DNA of 64,000 bases from Osedax frankpressi (GCA_964035775.1 OZ038317.1:2289572-2353571); one strand, 5' to 3'; counted from the stretch's first letter, positions 48,300 to 59,026 are shown. Numbers and translations: made by a program. The notes: a model not told the origin generated them from the letters alone.

Positions 48300-50176
48300 C
48301 ACTGTAACACTGTACACTTGTAACACTGTACACTTGTAACACTGTACACTGTACACTTGTAACACTGTAACACTTGTAACACTGTAACACTGTAACACTG
48401 TAACACTGTAACACTGTAACACTGTAACACTGTAACACTGTAACACTGTAACACTGTAACACTGTACACTTGTAACACTGTAACACTGTACACTTGTAAC
48501 ACTGTAACACTGTAACACTTGTAACACTGTACACTTGTAACACTGTAACACTGTACACTTGTAACACTGTAACACTGTAACACTTGTAACACTGTACACT
48601 TGTAACACTTGTAACACTGTAACACTGTAACACTGTACACTTGTAACACTGTACACTTGTAACACTGTACACTGTAACACTGTAACACTGTAACACTGTA
48701 ACACTGTACACTTGTAACACTGTAACACTGTAACACTGTACACTTGTAACACTGTACACTTGTAACACTGTAACACTGTAACACTTGTAACGCTGTACAC
48801 TTGTAACACTGTAACACTGTAACACTGTACACTTGTAACACTGTACACTTGTAACACTGTACACTGTAACACTGTAACACTGTAACACTGTAACACTTGT
48901 AACACTGTACACTTGTAACACTGTAACACTGTAACACTGTAACACTGTAACACTGTAACACTGTAACACTGTACACTTGTAACACTGTAACACTGTAACA
49001 CTGTAACACTGTAACACTGTAACACTGTAACACTTGTAACACTGTACACTTGTAACACTGTAACACTGTAACACTGTACACTTGTAACACTGTACACTTG
49101 TAACACTGTATACTTGTAACACTGTACACTTGTAACACTGTACACTTGTAACACTGTACACTGTACACTTGTAACACTGTAACACTGTACACTTGTAACA
49201 CTGTACACTGTAACACTGTAACACTGTAACACTGTAACACTTGTAACACTGTACACTTGTAACACTGTAACACTGTAACACTGTACACTTGTAACACTGT
49301 ACACTTGTAACACTGTATACTTGTAACACTGTACACTTGTAACACTGTACACTTGTAACACTGTACACTGTACACTTGTAACACTGTAACACTGTACACT
49401 TGTAACACTGTACACTGTAACACTGTAACACTGTAACACTGTAACACTGTACACTTGTAACACTGTACACTTGTAACACTGTACACTTGTAACACTGTAA
49501 CACTGTAACACTGTACACTTGTAACACTGTAACACTGTAACACTGTACACTTGTAACACTGTACACTGTAACACTGTAACACTGTAACACTGTAACACTT
49601 GTAACACTGTACACTTGTAACACTGTAACACTGTAACACTGTACACTTGTAACACTGTACACTTGTAACACTGTATACTTGTAACACTGTACACTTGTAA
49701 CACTGTACACTTGTAACACTGTACACTGTACACTTGTAACACTGTAACACTGTACACTTGTAACACTGTACACTGTAACACTGTAACACTGTAACACTGT
49801 AACACTTGTAACACTGTACACTTGTAACACTGTAACACTGTAACACTGTAACACTGTAACACTGTAACACTGTAACACTGTAACACTTGTAACACTGTAC
49901 ACTTGTAACACTGTAACACTGTAACACTGTAACACTGTAACACTGTAACACTGTAACACTGTACACTTGTAACACTGTAACACTGTAACACTGTACACTT
50001 GTAACACTGTAACACTGTAACACTGTACACTTGTAACACTGTACACTTGTAACACTGTATACTTGTAACACTGTACACTTGTAACACTGTACACTTGTAA
50101 CACTGTACACTGTACACTTGTAACACTGTACACTGTACACTTGTAACACTGTACACTGTACACTGTACACTGTACA
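48300..50176. repeat. Right-edge domain of the array, rich in 7-mers
   Basis: The 7-bp unit TACACTG, sparse in the interior, becomes frequent here (for example near 48,350, 48,670, 49,160, 49,205 and 49,370). The last units before the flank are several TACACTG in a row. TATACTTG occurs at about 49,110, 49,318, 49,675 and 50,058 within a repeated word order of about 0.2 kb or multiples of it. The array stops with TGTACATGTT and passes directly into AT-rich DNA. Confidence 0.85.
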
Positions 50177-51723
50177 TGTTAAAGTATAAATAACTCATAA
50201 TAAATAAATGACACATAATCTGATTTTTTGGAATGGTGAAAACTTTTTTTTCTTTCTTCATTATTTTTAAAAATATTAAAATTGTATTACTTTTATTATT
50301 TATTATTATTTACATTACTTATCTATTATATGTATAGATAAGTAAAGTATATAAGTAGAGTATATAATAGAGTGCATATCTATATTAATTATATATATTT
50401 TAATATTATAAATTAAACAGTAAATGATAATATTATTGATTAATTTGCAAATAATATTACAAATTTAGAAGCTTATATTTTAGAAGATTGTATTCCATTT
50501 ATTTAAATGTTAATAACATTGATAAATATTTATGAAATTGTTACAATATATGTATATTAACATCCTATGATTTTTTAAATATATGAATAAACCATATAGA
50601 TATAATTATCTTAAAACTTATGATTTTTAAATGTTATAGATATTACAGATACAGATATTATTTATATATCAATAAAACAAGTTATTATATTATAAATCTT
50701 AGTAAGTAATTATCATTTTAGTAGACACATTTTTTACATGTAAACGCTAATTTACCTCTTAAAAATCTCTACTAAAATCAATACAGAAGAAAACAACATT
50801 ACATGGATATTTAATCTCTAATTAATACATAATTAAAATATAATTAAATGTACATAACAGTAAGTTCTATATAATATGGATGTAACCTTTAATATTAAAA
50901 AAACTAAGAAAAAAAATTATAGAAAGTATAATGTTGAGCAGACAAGCATAAGAAGACAAGGATATCAGATAAGTTCTAATTAGTTTACGGTACTTTTTCC
51001 AAGGCCTAATACTAGAAGGAGTTAACAATCATCTTTAGCTGAGAAATACATAAATAAATATGTATATATCATAAATAAATTTGAAAATAAATACTAATTT
51101 TATTATTAAATTATCAACGAATGAAAATAATTGTTGCAGTTTGGAATTTGCTATTAATAAACAAATTGATGTTGTATTATTTGAGATCCTTTTATGTTGT
51201 TTGTATATTCTATAGCCAGATTAAGTCTTGTCTAACAGTAAATACTCATGAGTTTATTATAATTGTACTTAAATTCTTACCATGGAACACAATCGTGGAT
51301 ACGACATAACAACGCCAAATTCTATATAGAATAAATTAATCACAATATAATTAGTTCTACATTTGATACATCGAATTTCATATAATATACGGATTAAATA
51401 TATATATATGGATATAAGTTTAATAATATAATATCTTATAATATAAGAAATCTATAATAGTAAGTTATTTTATCTATAAATAGATATAGTATATTTAATA
51501 CCTTTCTACTGTTGATATAGTTTTTAAAACTATATCAATATTTATTCTATCGTATATATATTTAATTAATAATATATAATATTATATTATATTGTTGTTA
51601 TATTTTCCAATACTCTATGAACAATCACGATGGATCATTAGTGATCAATCTATCAATGCACACTATTTATACAATTCAATTTTTCATATCAAACATTCAT
51701 AGTTTTCACAAGATTTTAATTCA
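50177..51723. other. AT-rich intergenic DNA, no gene seen
   Basis: This stretch is A/T-dominated, with many short A, T and TA runs and stops in all frames. A 62-codon open stretch at 51,121-51,309 has low-complexity hydrophobic composition and no similarity that I recognise. I see no satellite units beyond the junction. Confidence 0.7.
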
Positions 51724-51875
51724 CGCTATTTCTAAATCGCAATTTTCATTTTGTATCTTACCGGTTAATATATTTTTATAATTTAAATCGTCATTAAATA
51801 TAAGTAGTTAATGTTGTATATACATGTATAGTGATAAGTAATTAATGTAGCATATACATGTATTTAATAATCCCA
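51724..51875 (+). repeat. Dispersed repeat, copy 1
   Basis: It starts CGCTATTTCTAAATCGC and shares, in the same order, a TTTTCATT block, GTTAATATATTTTTAT, TTTAAATCGTCATT and a closing ATGTATTTAA-AATCCCAA with a second copy at 57,290. Copy 1 carries an internal near-duplication of its TATACATGTAT part. It is probably an old short mobile element (SINE- or MITE-like), but I see no tRNA-like promoter boxes, clear inverted ends or target duplications. Confidence 0.75.
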
Positions 51876-53145
51876 ATTTCTGTTTACTTTTTACATGCGT
51901 CGCTAAATATTAGACATCTATTGATTATCATGTTATATTAAAAAAATACTTTTAAAATATTTAGAGTATAAAAACGATGGTTATTTTATGTAATAAAATG
52001 TATTTAATATTTATACCAACATTAAAAATATAAATCCTATCTATAAATATACAATAGTTAATAAAAATAATTATTATAAATTTGCTAAAAATGCATGAGT
52101 TCAAAAGTTAACACATTGGGATATTTACTATAATCTTTTCACACCGATCATAGTAATTTAAATTAATAAATACATAGATTTTCTATTAACATACTTTAGA
52201 AATTTATATAATATATAACATAAATATATACGGTACAGGGTACCTATACGGTAATATCTACGATACCCCTATGCGGTAATCTATCATATAAGATATGTTA
52301 TTATGTTTTATAATTTGGACAGAATTATATAATATTCAGTATAGTATTGATATGTTATTTGACAATTGTGGATATTGGTGTTATACTGGTATAACTATGC
52401 GTGTGTATTTAGTTTTTCTTGTTGATATTAAAGGAATATTACCAATTATGATTAAGTAACATGATACTAGGTTTCTAAGGTGGATAATTATTTTCTGCAG
52501 AATTAATTGAATTAATGGTTAGGGTGAATTTTTATTGAGAGGAAGTGTATTATTATTTCAAATATATGTATAAACTATTGAATTGATATTAACGATTATA
52601 TATTTAATAGTATGGAATATATAATATAAGACAATTTCAAAATATATACATTATGTGAAATTGTGATAAATAGATATAGTTAAATAAATAAAAAATAATC
52701 TCAATTACAAAACATCAAAATTAATAATATACATGTAGTACCAAATTAGTATATTTATAATTCATATATGAATATCTACTTAGTAAAATACCTGTCCAAC
52801 GAGTGTCAGATGTATTCAAGAATACACATATACTATTTTTATATCAATTCAAGAAGATAATACCATTACATCAAATATATTCATCGTTGAGCTTGACTTA
52901 ATAATTTATTTCATGTATAGCCAATAATAGCCATGATGACATATATTCTCACATATTTTCATCTTACACATTGTATACATGCATAATTATAAGAATATCA
53001 GTGTTTTATTACTGACATTAATTGCGAGGTTAAGAATTATAGATATAAAAATAGTATATATCTTCGACTAACAAAGATAACCAGGAAATATAAATATTGA
53101 ATTATATTATTTCTATTTACGGTAAATAAAAATCTATGATTATTA

Positions 53146-53160
53146 CCAAGGTAATCTTGG
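53146..53160. repeat. Imperfect palindrome CCAAGGTAATCTTGG
   Basis: This 15-bp inverted repeat has arms CCAAG/CTTGG and a mismatched centre. A perfect relative lies 96 bp downstream; both are followed by ATA. Confidence 0.6.
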
Positions 53161-53241
53161 ATAATATATACACCATTTGTTTTAAATAATTGTATATAAG
53201 TTTACAAATACACATATTTCATATGCATTGCCTAGTAATAA

Positions 53242-53257
53242 CCAAGATTAATCTTGG
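53242..53257. repeat. Perfect 16-bp palindrome CCAAGATTAATCTTGG
   Basis: The 16 bases equal their own reverse complement, and the site sits within otherwise A/T-only surroundings. Together with the site at 53,146 it forms a pair about 1 kb upstream of the HAUS2-like start codon. It could be a dimeric protein binding site or a chance structure. Confidence 0.75.
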
Positions 53258-54318
53258 ATATTATGATATTACTAATTTACAGTTATTATTTATTAAGACA
53301 TATTTTATCTATATTTATGGGCCGGCGTAACTATTAAACAAAATATTGTAATTTATGATTTTATGTATTTATGAGTCTAAAAAATGTATTTTAAATTCTA
53401 ATTTTGTATGTGAATTTCCAATTCAAAATTGCATTGAAAATATGATCTATATATTTTAAATACTTTAACATTATAACTATATAAAGTTTAACGTTTTTTA
53501 TTTATTTAATTATAATCTCATATAAGCGGATAATCTAGATTATTATAACATTATAAATATTTTAGATGAATATGCCTTTAAATATCAAATATCAAATATC
53601 AAATAATAAAATATCATTAATTATTTTAAAAATAACAATAATTCTATATGTTGATTGACAGGTTTAGTATAATTAGATAGACATTATAAAATTGTATTTA
53701 TTTTATTTAGAGTAAAAGAATATATATAGAACACAATACTTTAAATTAAACATTTTAAAATATTACTTTGTATTATATCATGTATATAAAATAGTTCCCT
53801 TTAATAATTAAAATATATGTATTAGTTTACGGAGGACGAACATAATATGATAGTCAATATTATAATCCATATTGTATACGACAATAACTTATCTCATATA
53901 TTTAGTATTTCCTCTTATAAATGTTCATTGCTAATGCATTACCATCACCAAAGATAATAAAATATATTACATTTTTCTGTATCTTTTACTTATCTGTTTC
54001 TAATAAAATATATAAGATCGAGTAATATTTATAATATTTGTTAACATAATATGGACATAATGTTCACCATATTTAGAATCATATATGATATTCAAATGAC
54101 GTTATTTCTAAATTTGAATGAAATCGTAATTATTAATTATTTTATCTAGTTTTGTAAATAATCAAAATTATATAATCTTTGGTAAACTTATAAACTAATT
54201 GATTTTAAATATTATTATAATAAATATTATTTTTTAATTCATAATTGTTTTTAGCTGGGATTTTAGTTTGATACTAATTATAATTTATATGTTGATGTAC
54301 ACCTAACTATCCAGTAAA

Positions 54319-54894
54319 ATGTCACATCATAAAAGTTTATATAAATCTGTGAATAAGGTATTAGATGTTTCGCAAACACAATATTCGCAACAAATCAAGT
54401 TCGAAAATATTTTAGATATTTGTAAACAAGCTGGTTTTGAAACAAATTTAAATATCAGTAATTCAATCGATTATCAGGTTATATCATAGATTTGGATTAT
54501 GGTCATATTCATAACAGTTAAATAATACAATTATAATCAATATTATATATATATATACAACCAATCTATGTGTTATACTATGTGTTATACTTATTTGTTG
54601 TATCATTTTCCTGTATATAAAATAATCTCAAATTATTATATTTACTAACTTAGACAATATTCTAATATTTTAGTTAACTCTTAACTTATAATCCTAATAA
54701 ATCTAATAGATTATAATCAAAATCTAATAATTATATATTATCTCAAATTTATGAAATTATAATTTATCTCAAATTTACGTGATAATGTGTATTTTTAAAA
54801 ATATGTTCTAATCTAACAACACTTTCTATACAAAAAATTATGATTATAATAATATATAATAATTATAATTAATGTGTAGGTATACAATAATAGT

Positions 54895-54925
<31 letters not shown>

Positions 54926-57900
54926 TTGATTCCAATCAGATATCTATGGTAGTTTTATCCCCAATAGATAATTCTATAATATATTTACTAACATACGATA
55001 TTGCAGTAACTCAATAACTTATATATGTAAGGTATTTCATACATACATATAATAAAGTTAATTTATTATATATCTACTCCTGTATAATTGATTAAACTTA
55101 ATTAATTATATATTTACTTATGATCTACAATATATTTAAAAAAATATAATTTAATATTTTATAATTATATTAATTAATTATTCCTAGCAAATCAAAAATA
55201 ATGAATTTCAAAATGCTATGAAGACTTATAAAATAATGGAATGTATCACCGAAACCAGAAAGAAAATCCAATACGTTAATTTAATAATCGATAATTTTAC
55301 ATGATATATAACAGTATTATAAATTCAATATGTATATATATGCTACTATATATGATATCTATATTATATAATATATACATATATAATAACTTAATATATA
55401 TAATTGATATATTTAAACATTTTAAACTTCGTATTTTATTTATTCAAGTAGGCAAATATATAATAAACAACATATATATATAATTACTATATAATTACTA
55501 TATACTAGGATTACCTTAATATTAGTAAATACTATCAAAAGTATTTTATGTATGCTTGTAACATGATATATGGTATTGTCAATATTAATGATCATATTTA
55601 TATATTAAATCCCATTAATTAGGTTAAAATAAACATTGAGAATTTGAGACTTCATGAAAACACTAAAGATTTTTCTTTCACAAAAGTTGAAGGTAAATAA
55701 AACTGATTATTAATCTCTATTTACTAAACCATTGATTATTTATATATAAGCATAATATTATATTCTATGTTATAAATACTATATATAAATGTCATGATAA
55801 TAGTTATTCTTTCTCAATACAGATAACATGGGTCGTTTTAATGAGATATATCAACATTTGTCGAATTTAATTTCTAACAAACATATTCTATCGGATAAGT
55901 TACATTTACCACACAAAAGAAACTATATTCCAATAGAGGAATCTTATCATAAGTATGTTAATAATAGAATTAATAGTTATAACATATCTTTTATGTTTTT
56001 AAGTTTACAGTGAATACTTTTTTTTACTATACAGTAATATCTCTAGTAGAGAATTTCTGTTCATTTATTGTTAACTTATGAAATATATCCAAGCTTATGA
56101 TAATCTTGGAATTGATATATAAATAATAGTAATAATACAAGTATAGAGATAATTTAAATTGTTGTACATTTTAAACTATTGAATACAGACATACATCCGA
56201 TGTTATATCAAAACTGTCCGAATATTTGGCAATACTACCTGTACTATTAGATAACTTATGTGCTGTCGACGTTAAAGATATAAATATCATTCTGGTGAGA
56301 AAATATAACCATTTGTTTGAATAAATACTGATTATCAATACAGAATTAATTCCTAACCAAAGTAAGATCTTAGTGAGGTAACTATATTAATTGTTGATAT
56401 AACTATATATGGAAATATTTCAATTATACTGGACATGATACATGTATTATACTGCAGTATACGTGAGTTTACAAATATATATGATTATAATATATTAAGT
56501 ATTATTATTATGATTAATCAGCGTTATAGGCGATTGCACTTTTTAATAACACTATTTAATTATACCTCAATTGTACAATTTATTTTATTTCTAATAATGA
56601 TAGTTATATAACGAAGTGATAGAACTTAAAGTTTTTATTTTGATATATAATGTTACATAATGTCATTCACCGTAGATGAACTTGAATACAGCTTGTGTGG
56701 CTTTTAATGGCAACAACTCTCTGATCCAGAGGTGTTCCGGAGATCTTCGTAATGAATTGTATTCGACAACGCACCGATGAAACTGCTGTCTCGGCAAATC
56801 GTTATAAAACAGTTATAATAGATATTGCTGAATAGAGACAATTAACAATCATGAATTTAGACTAATTGAATCTTCTATTTGTATACAATTCCACCGAACT
56901 ACGATCTTATTGTAATATTTTATATACCGCTAATTATATTGTACTTTTAAAATAAGCTTTACTGATGAGCTATTACTTACAATATATGTTAAGATTTACA
57001 ATTTTAATATATTATGAGTTGATATGTTGCTGTACGGTATATTCATATCTATTTTATATTTATATTATTTTCATTTAACTAAAGAAATAAAACTTTAATT
57101 TTAATAACCTTCTTTGTATAGATAAAAAAGAAATAACAATGTCATCGTTCTTATAATTAACCCGCCAAGTAATAATTGAAATATATTATATTGTCCTAGG
57201 TATTTACATATATATATAAAGAGCGGTATTGGCTATATCAGCCATATATTGTTTCTGTAGTTACATATTCATTATTATGCGACCAATTACGCTATTTCTA
57301 AATCGCTATTTTCATTCTGTATAACAGTTAATATATTTTTATTATTTAAATCGTCATTTAGATATATAATCAGTTAAAATAGTATATACATAAATGTATT
57401 TAACAATCCCAAGGATTTTTTTCAAAAGTATAGTCGAGATTATAATAAATAACATACCATTATAATTATACTAAATAAATATATTACCATAAAGATCGTG
57501 AACGATGTCATAATTTGTATTGCATTGTATTAATGTTTATAATAGTATTAACTTTTGCATAAAATACAACATCGATATCAGAAATCCATAAATAAATTAG
57601 TTTAAAAAAGGGAAAATATCATGTATTACTTTCTATATATTATATTATATATTTTGCGATACATTTATATAATATACAGTACCTTATATAAATACACTTA
57701 TGCTTCTCAGAGTATGTACAAATTATTATAATAATATATTTAAATGATATATGGTTTGTATATGATTTTATCATGTATATTGTATTATAATATATAATAT
57801 TAAATACAACTAAATACATCTGTCAATATATACTTGTGTAATTATATATTTTTAAAATTTAATTGATAATACAAAATTTAATAATATTAAAAAAGAAGCT

Positions 57901-59026
57901 AAATGTTTTAACTATGCTATTTAATTAAGATTATTAAATATAACAGAGTATGATCAAAATATGTAATAACTGTAATAATATGTATGTAACAAAATATGAA
58001 CAATGTTAAAATAAAGTTATTTATAGTTGATCAGATTGACAATGGAATAAACAGCATAAATTAAAACAACTAATTAGTTGATTTAATTTTAAAATGTATT
58101 CTATATATGATAATATTTTATTTATATCGACGTATAAGATTCTTATCCCACGATGTAAATAAATGATAAATTATTAAAATAATTTTAATGCTAATAGGAA
58201 ATAGAACATACACAAGTGATACAACTAGATAACATCGCTACAGAGAAATATAGATCTAACATTATTAATTTAATAAAATATATTATATTAATTTTTAATA
58301 TATATATATTTAATATATATTTCAGTAGTATATTTCAATATAAATACATAGATCTTTATTAAGATAGTATACTTTTGTAATGTATATTGAATATAACATT
58401 ATATAAACTATTAATCAATATATGCAATCATTTACATTAATAAATGATAATTCATATATTTAATAAAGATAATATTATTTAAGTTATATATACATAAATG
58501 CTTATTTCTTTAATTAATAATTTTATTTTCTGAATTGTTCTGTATATTTACAGTTATATTAATTAATAGTATTTATTTGAACTTTGCAATAGAAATAGTA
58601 TTGAGAGTTTAATAAAAGTTATAATCAAAATAATAATATGTATTGGTAAATTGTAATACAATAACATATTAAAATAGTATTTTACCGGTAAGTTATTATG
58701 TTTAGAATTGATGTTAACTTTATGAGCAAATATCTAGAAAAAGTGTACAACTTTTGTATTTATATTATATTTTATATTTATAGTATTTTGATATTATACA
58801 ATGTTTAATTACACAACATTCTAAGATTAACACCCGCGCTAACAAATATAATATTATTAAACTAAAGGAAAATATCCGCCGATTAAGATCTAGTAACAGT
58901 TTTCTACTTCAAATCAAAAATATAATCTTGATACTTATAAATATTTTACCATATATGGTAAAAGAAGATTTAGTGTTTAAGCGTCAATGTTATGGAACAA
59001 ATTCCTCTACTTTTGCGAAGATGTAA
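54319..59026 (+). CDS. HAUS2: HAUS2-like augmin complex subunit, six exons
   Basis: Predicted exons: 54,319-54,477; 55,188-55,274; 55,623-55,692; 55,823-55,952; 56,189-56,294; 58,784-59,026. All junctions keep one frame, giving 264 residues; human HAUS2 has about 235. HAUS2 belongs to augmin, the eight-subunit complex that recruits gamma-tubulin to spindle microtubules for branching nucleation, and pairs with HAUS6, 7 and 8. The best match to human HAUS2 (recalled, not searched) is IPIEESYHK at residues 141-149 against LPIEAVYHR, preceded in both by a helical stretch ending in a lysine-rich turn. The order of helices before and after also fits. Residues 60-135 and 185-235 look like coiled coil. 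Donors GTAAAT, GTATGT and GTGAGA are good; the exon 2 donor GTTAAT is weak. The last intron (2,489 bp) is much longer than the rest and might hide an exon. Start: first ATG of the open frame; a further 5' exon is possible. Confidence 0.82.
54895..54921. repeat. (TA)n microsatellite in intron 1
   Basis: An uninterrupted alternating TA tract of about 27 bases lies in the first intron of the HAUS2-like gene. Confidence 0.9.
56663..56812 (-). other. GC-rich island, 49-codon open frame, possible gene relic
   Basis: This stretch within the last HAUS2 intron is far richer in G+C than its surroundings. On the minus strand it is open for 49 codons, containing LPRQQFHRCVVEYNSL and ending LKATQAVFKFIYGE then stop. 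On the plus strand the same DNA is open for 34 codons from an ATG at 56,676. The minus translation has natural-looking composition, but it has no start codon and no usable acceptor upstream. I do not recognise the protein. It could be the end of a decayed or retrotransposed gene, or an unrecognised terminal exon of an antisense gene. Confidence 0.4.
57290..57412 (+). repeat. Dispersed repeat, copy 2 (inside HAUS2 intron 5)
   Basis: It matches the copy at 51,724 in the same orientation, from CGCTATTTCTAAATCGC to an ATGTATTTAACAATCCCAA end, with scattered substitutions and a shorter middle. The two copies are 5.6 kb apart, one on each side of the HAUS2 start. Confidence 0.75.
57413..58783. other. 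Rest of HAUS2 intron 5, no feature seen
   Basis: AT-rich DNA with stops in every frame. It ends in a T-rich tract and the acceptor TTTATAG used for exon 6. I found no exon that would fit in phase, but a very short one could be missed. Confidence 0.55.

Larger units (their letters stand above)
1..50176. repeat. Giant octamer satellite array, units TAACACTG / TACACTTG
   Basis: About 50.2 kb (roughly 6,270 units) of head-to-tail short units with no inversion and no foreign insertion that I could find. All regular units fit T-A(1-2)-CAC-T(1-2)-G: A = TAACACTG, B = TACACTTG, C = TAACACTTG (9 bp), D = TACACTG (7 bp). A is the commonest and B next; C and D are minor. Every regular unit starts TA and ends TG, so each junction reads TGTA. 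Units contain no CpG apart from rare variants such as TAACGCTG and TACACGTG. Units are 37.5% G+C, against roughly a fifth to a quarter in the flank, so the array should stand out as a density satellite. The left end lies outside the window; the right end is sharp near 50,176. Neither strand is G-rich in the way of a telomere repeat. Centromeric, subtelomeric or sex-chromosome heterochromatin are all possible and not distinguishable here. Confidence 0.98.
51876..54318. other. AT-rich intergenic DNA upstream of the HAUS2-like gene
   Basis: No open stretch with gene-like composition was found apart from the two palindromes listed separately. A small patch near 52,230-52,285 repeats a CGGTA motif several times. 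I could not identify a promoter; A/T richness makes TATA-like matches meaningless here. Confidence 0.6.

Noticed and set aside
6303-50163. Two of the long minus frames (6,303-23,480 and 32,986-50,163) have exactly the same length
   Set aside because: Their ends are set by unrelated rare variants and the flank, and their internal unit order differs; I take the equal length as coincidence.
1-50176. Telomere repeat
   Set aside because: Unit strands are not G-rich/C-rich in the telomeric manner, unit length varies between 7 and 9, and the array is followed by gene-bearing DNA; no known telomere motif matches.
1-50176. CRISPR array
   Set aside because: There are no repeat-plus-unique-spacer units; variation is by single bases within octamers, and the setting is a eukaryotic genome.
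283-50261. Enormous minus-strand open frames (up to about 8,900 codons) over the satellite
   Set aside because: The octamers lack stops on that strand in every frame, so open frames follow automatically. Units of 7 and 9 bp shift frame without compensation, there is no signal peptide or non-repeat domain, and all three frames are equally open. This is not how a coding repeat behaves.
51121-51309. 62-codon plus-strand open frame
   Set aside because: Low-complexity hydrophobic composition with no splice signals or recognisable motif; expected by chance in this length of DNA.
55301-55483. 60-codon plus-strand open frame
   Set aside because: Made almost entirely of I, Y, N and M from TA-rich DNA; it lies in an intron of the HAUS2-like gene.
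56337-56383. Short segment after an acceptor-like CAATACAG, reading LIPNQSKILVR then stop
   Set aside because: Its phase does not fit the GTGAGA donor of the preceding HAUS2-like exon, whereas the exon at 58,784 fits in phase 0.
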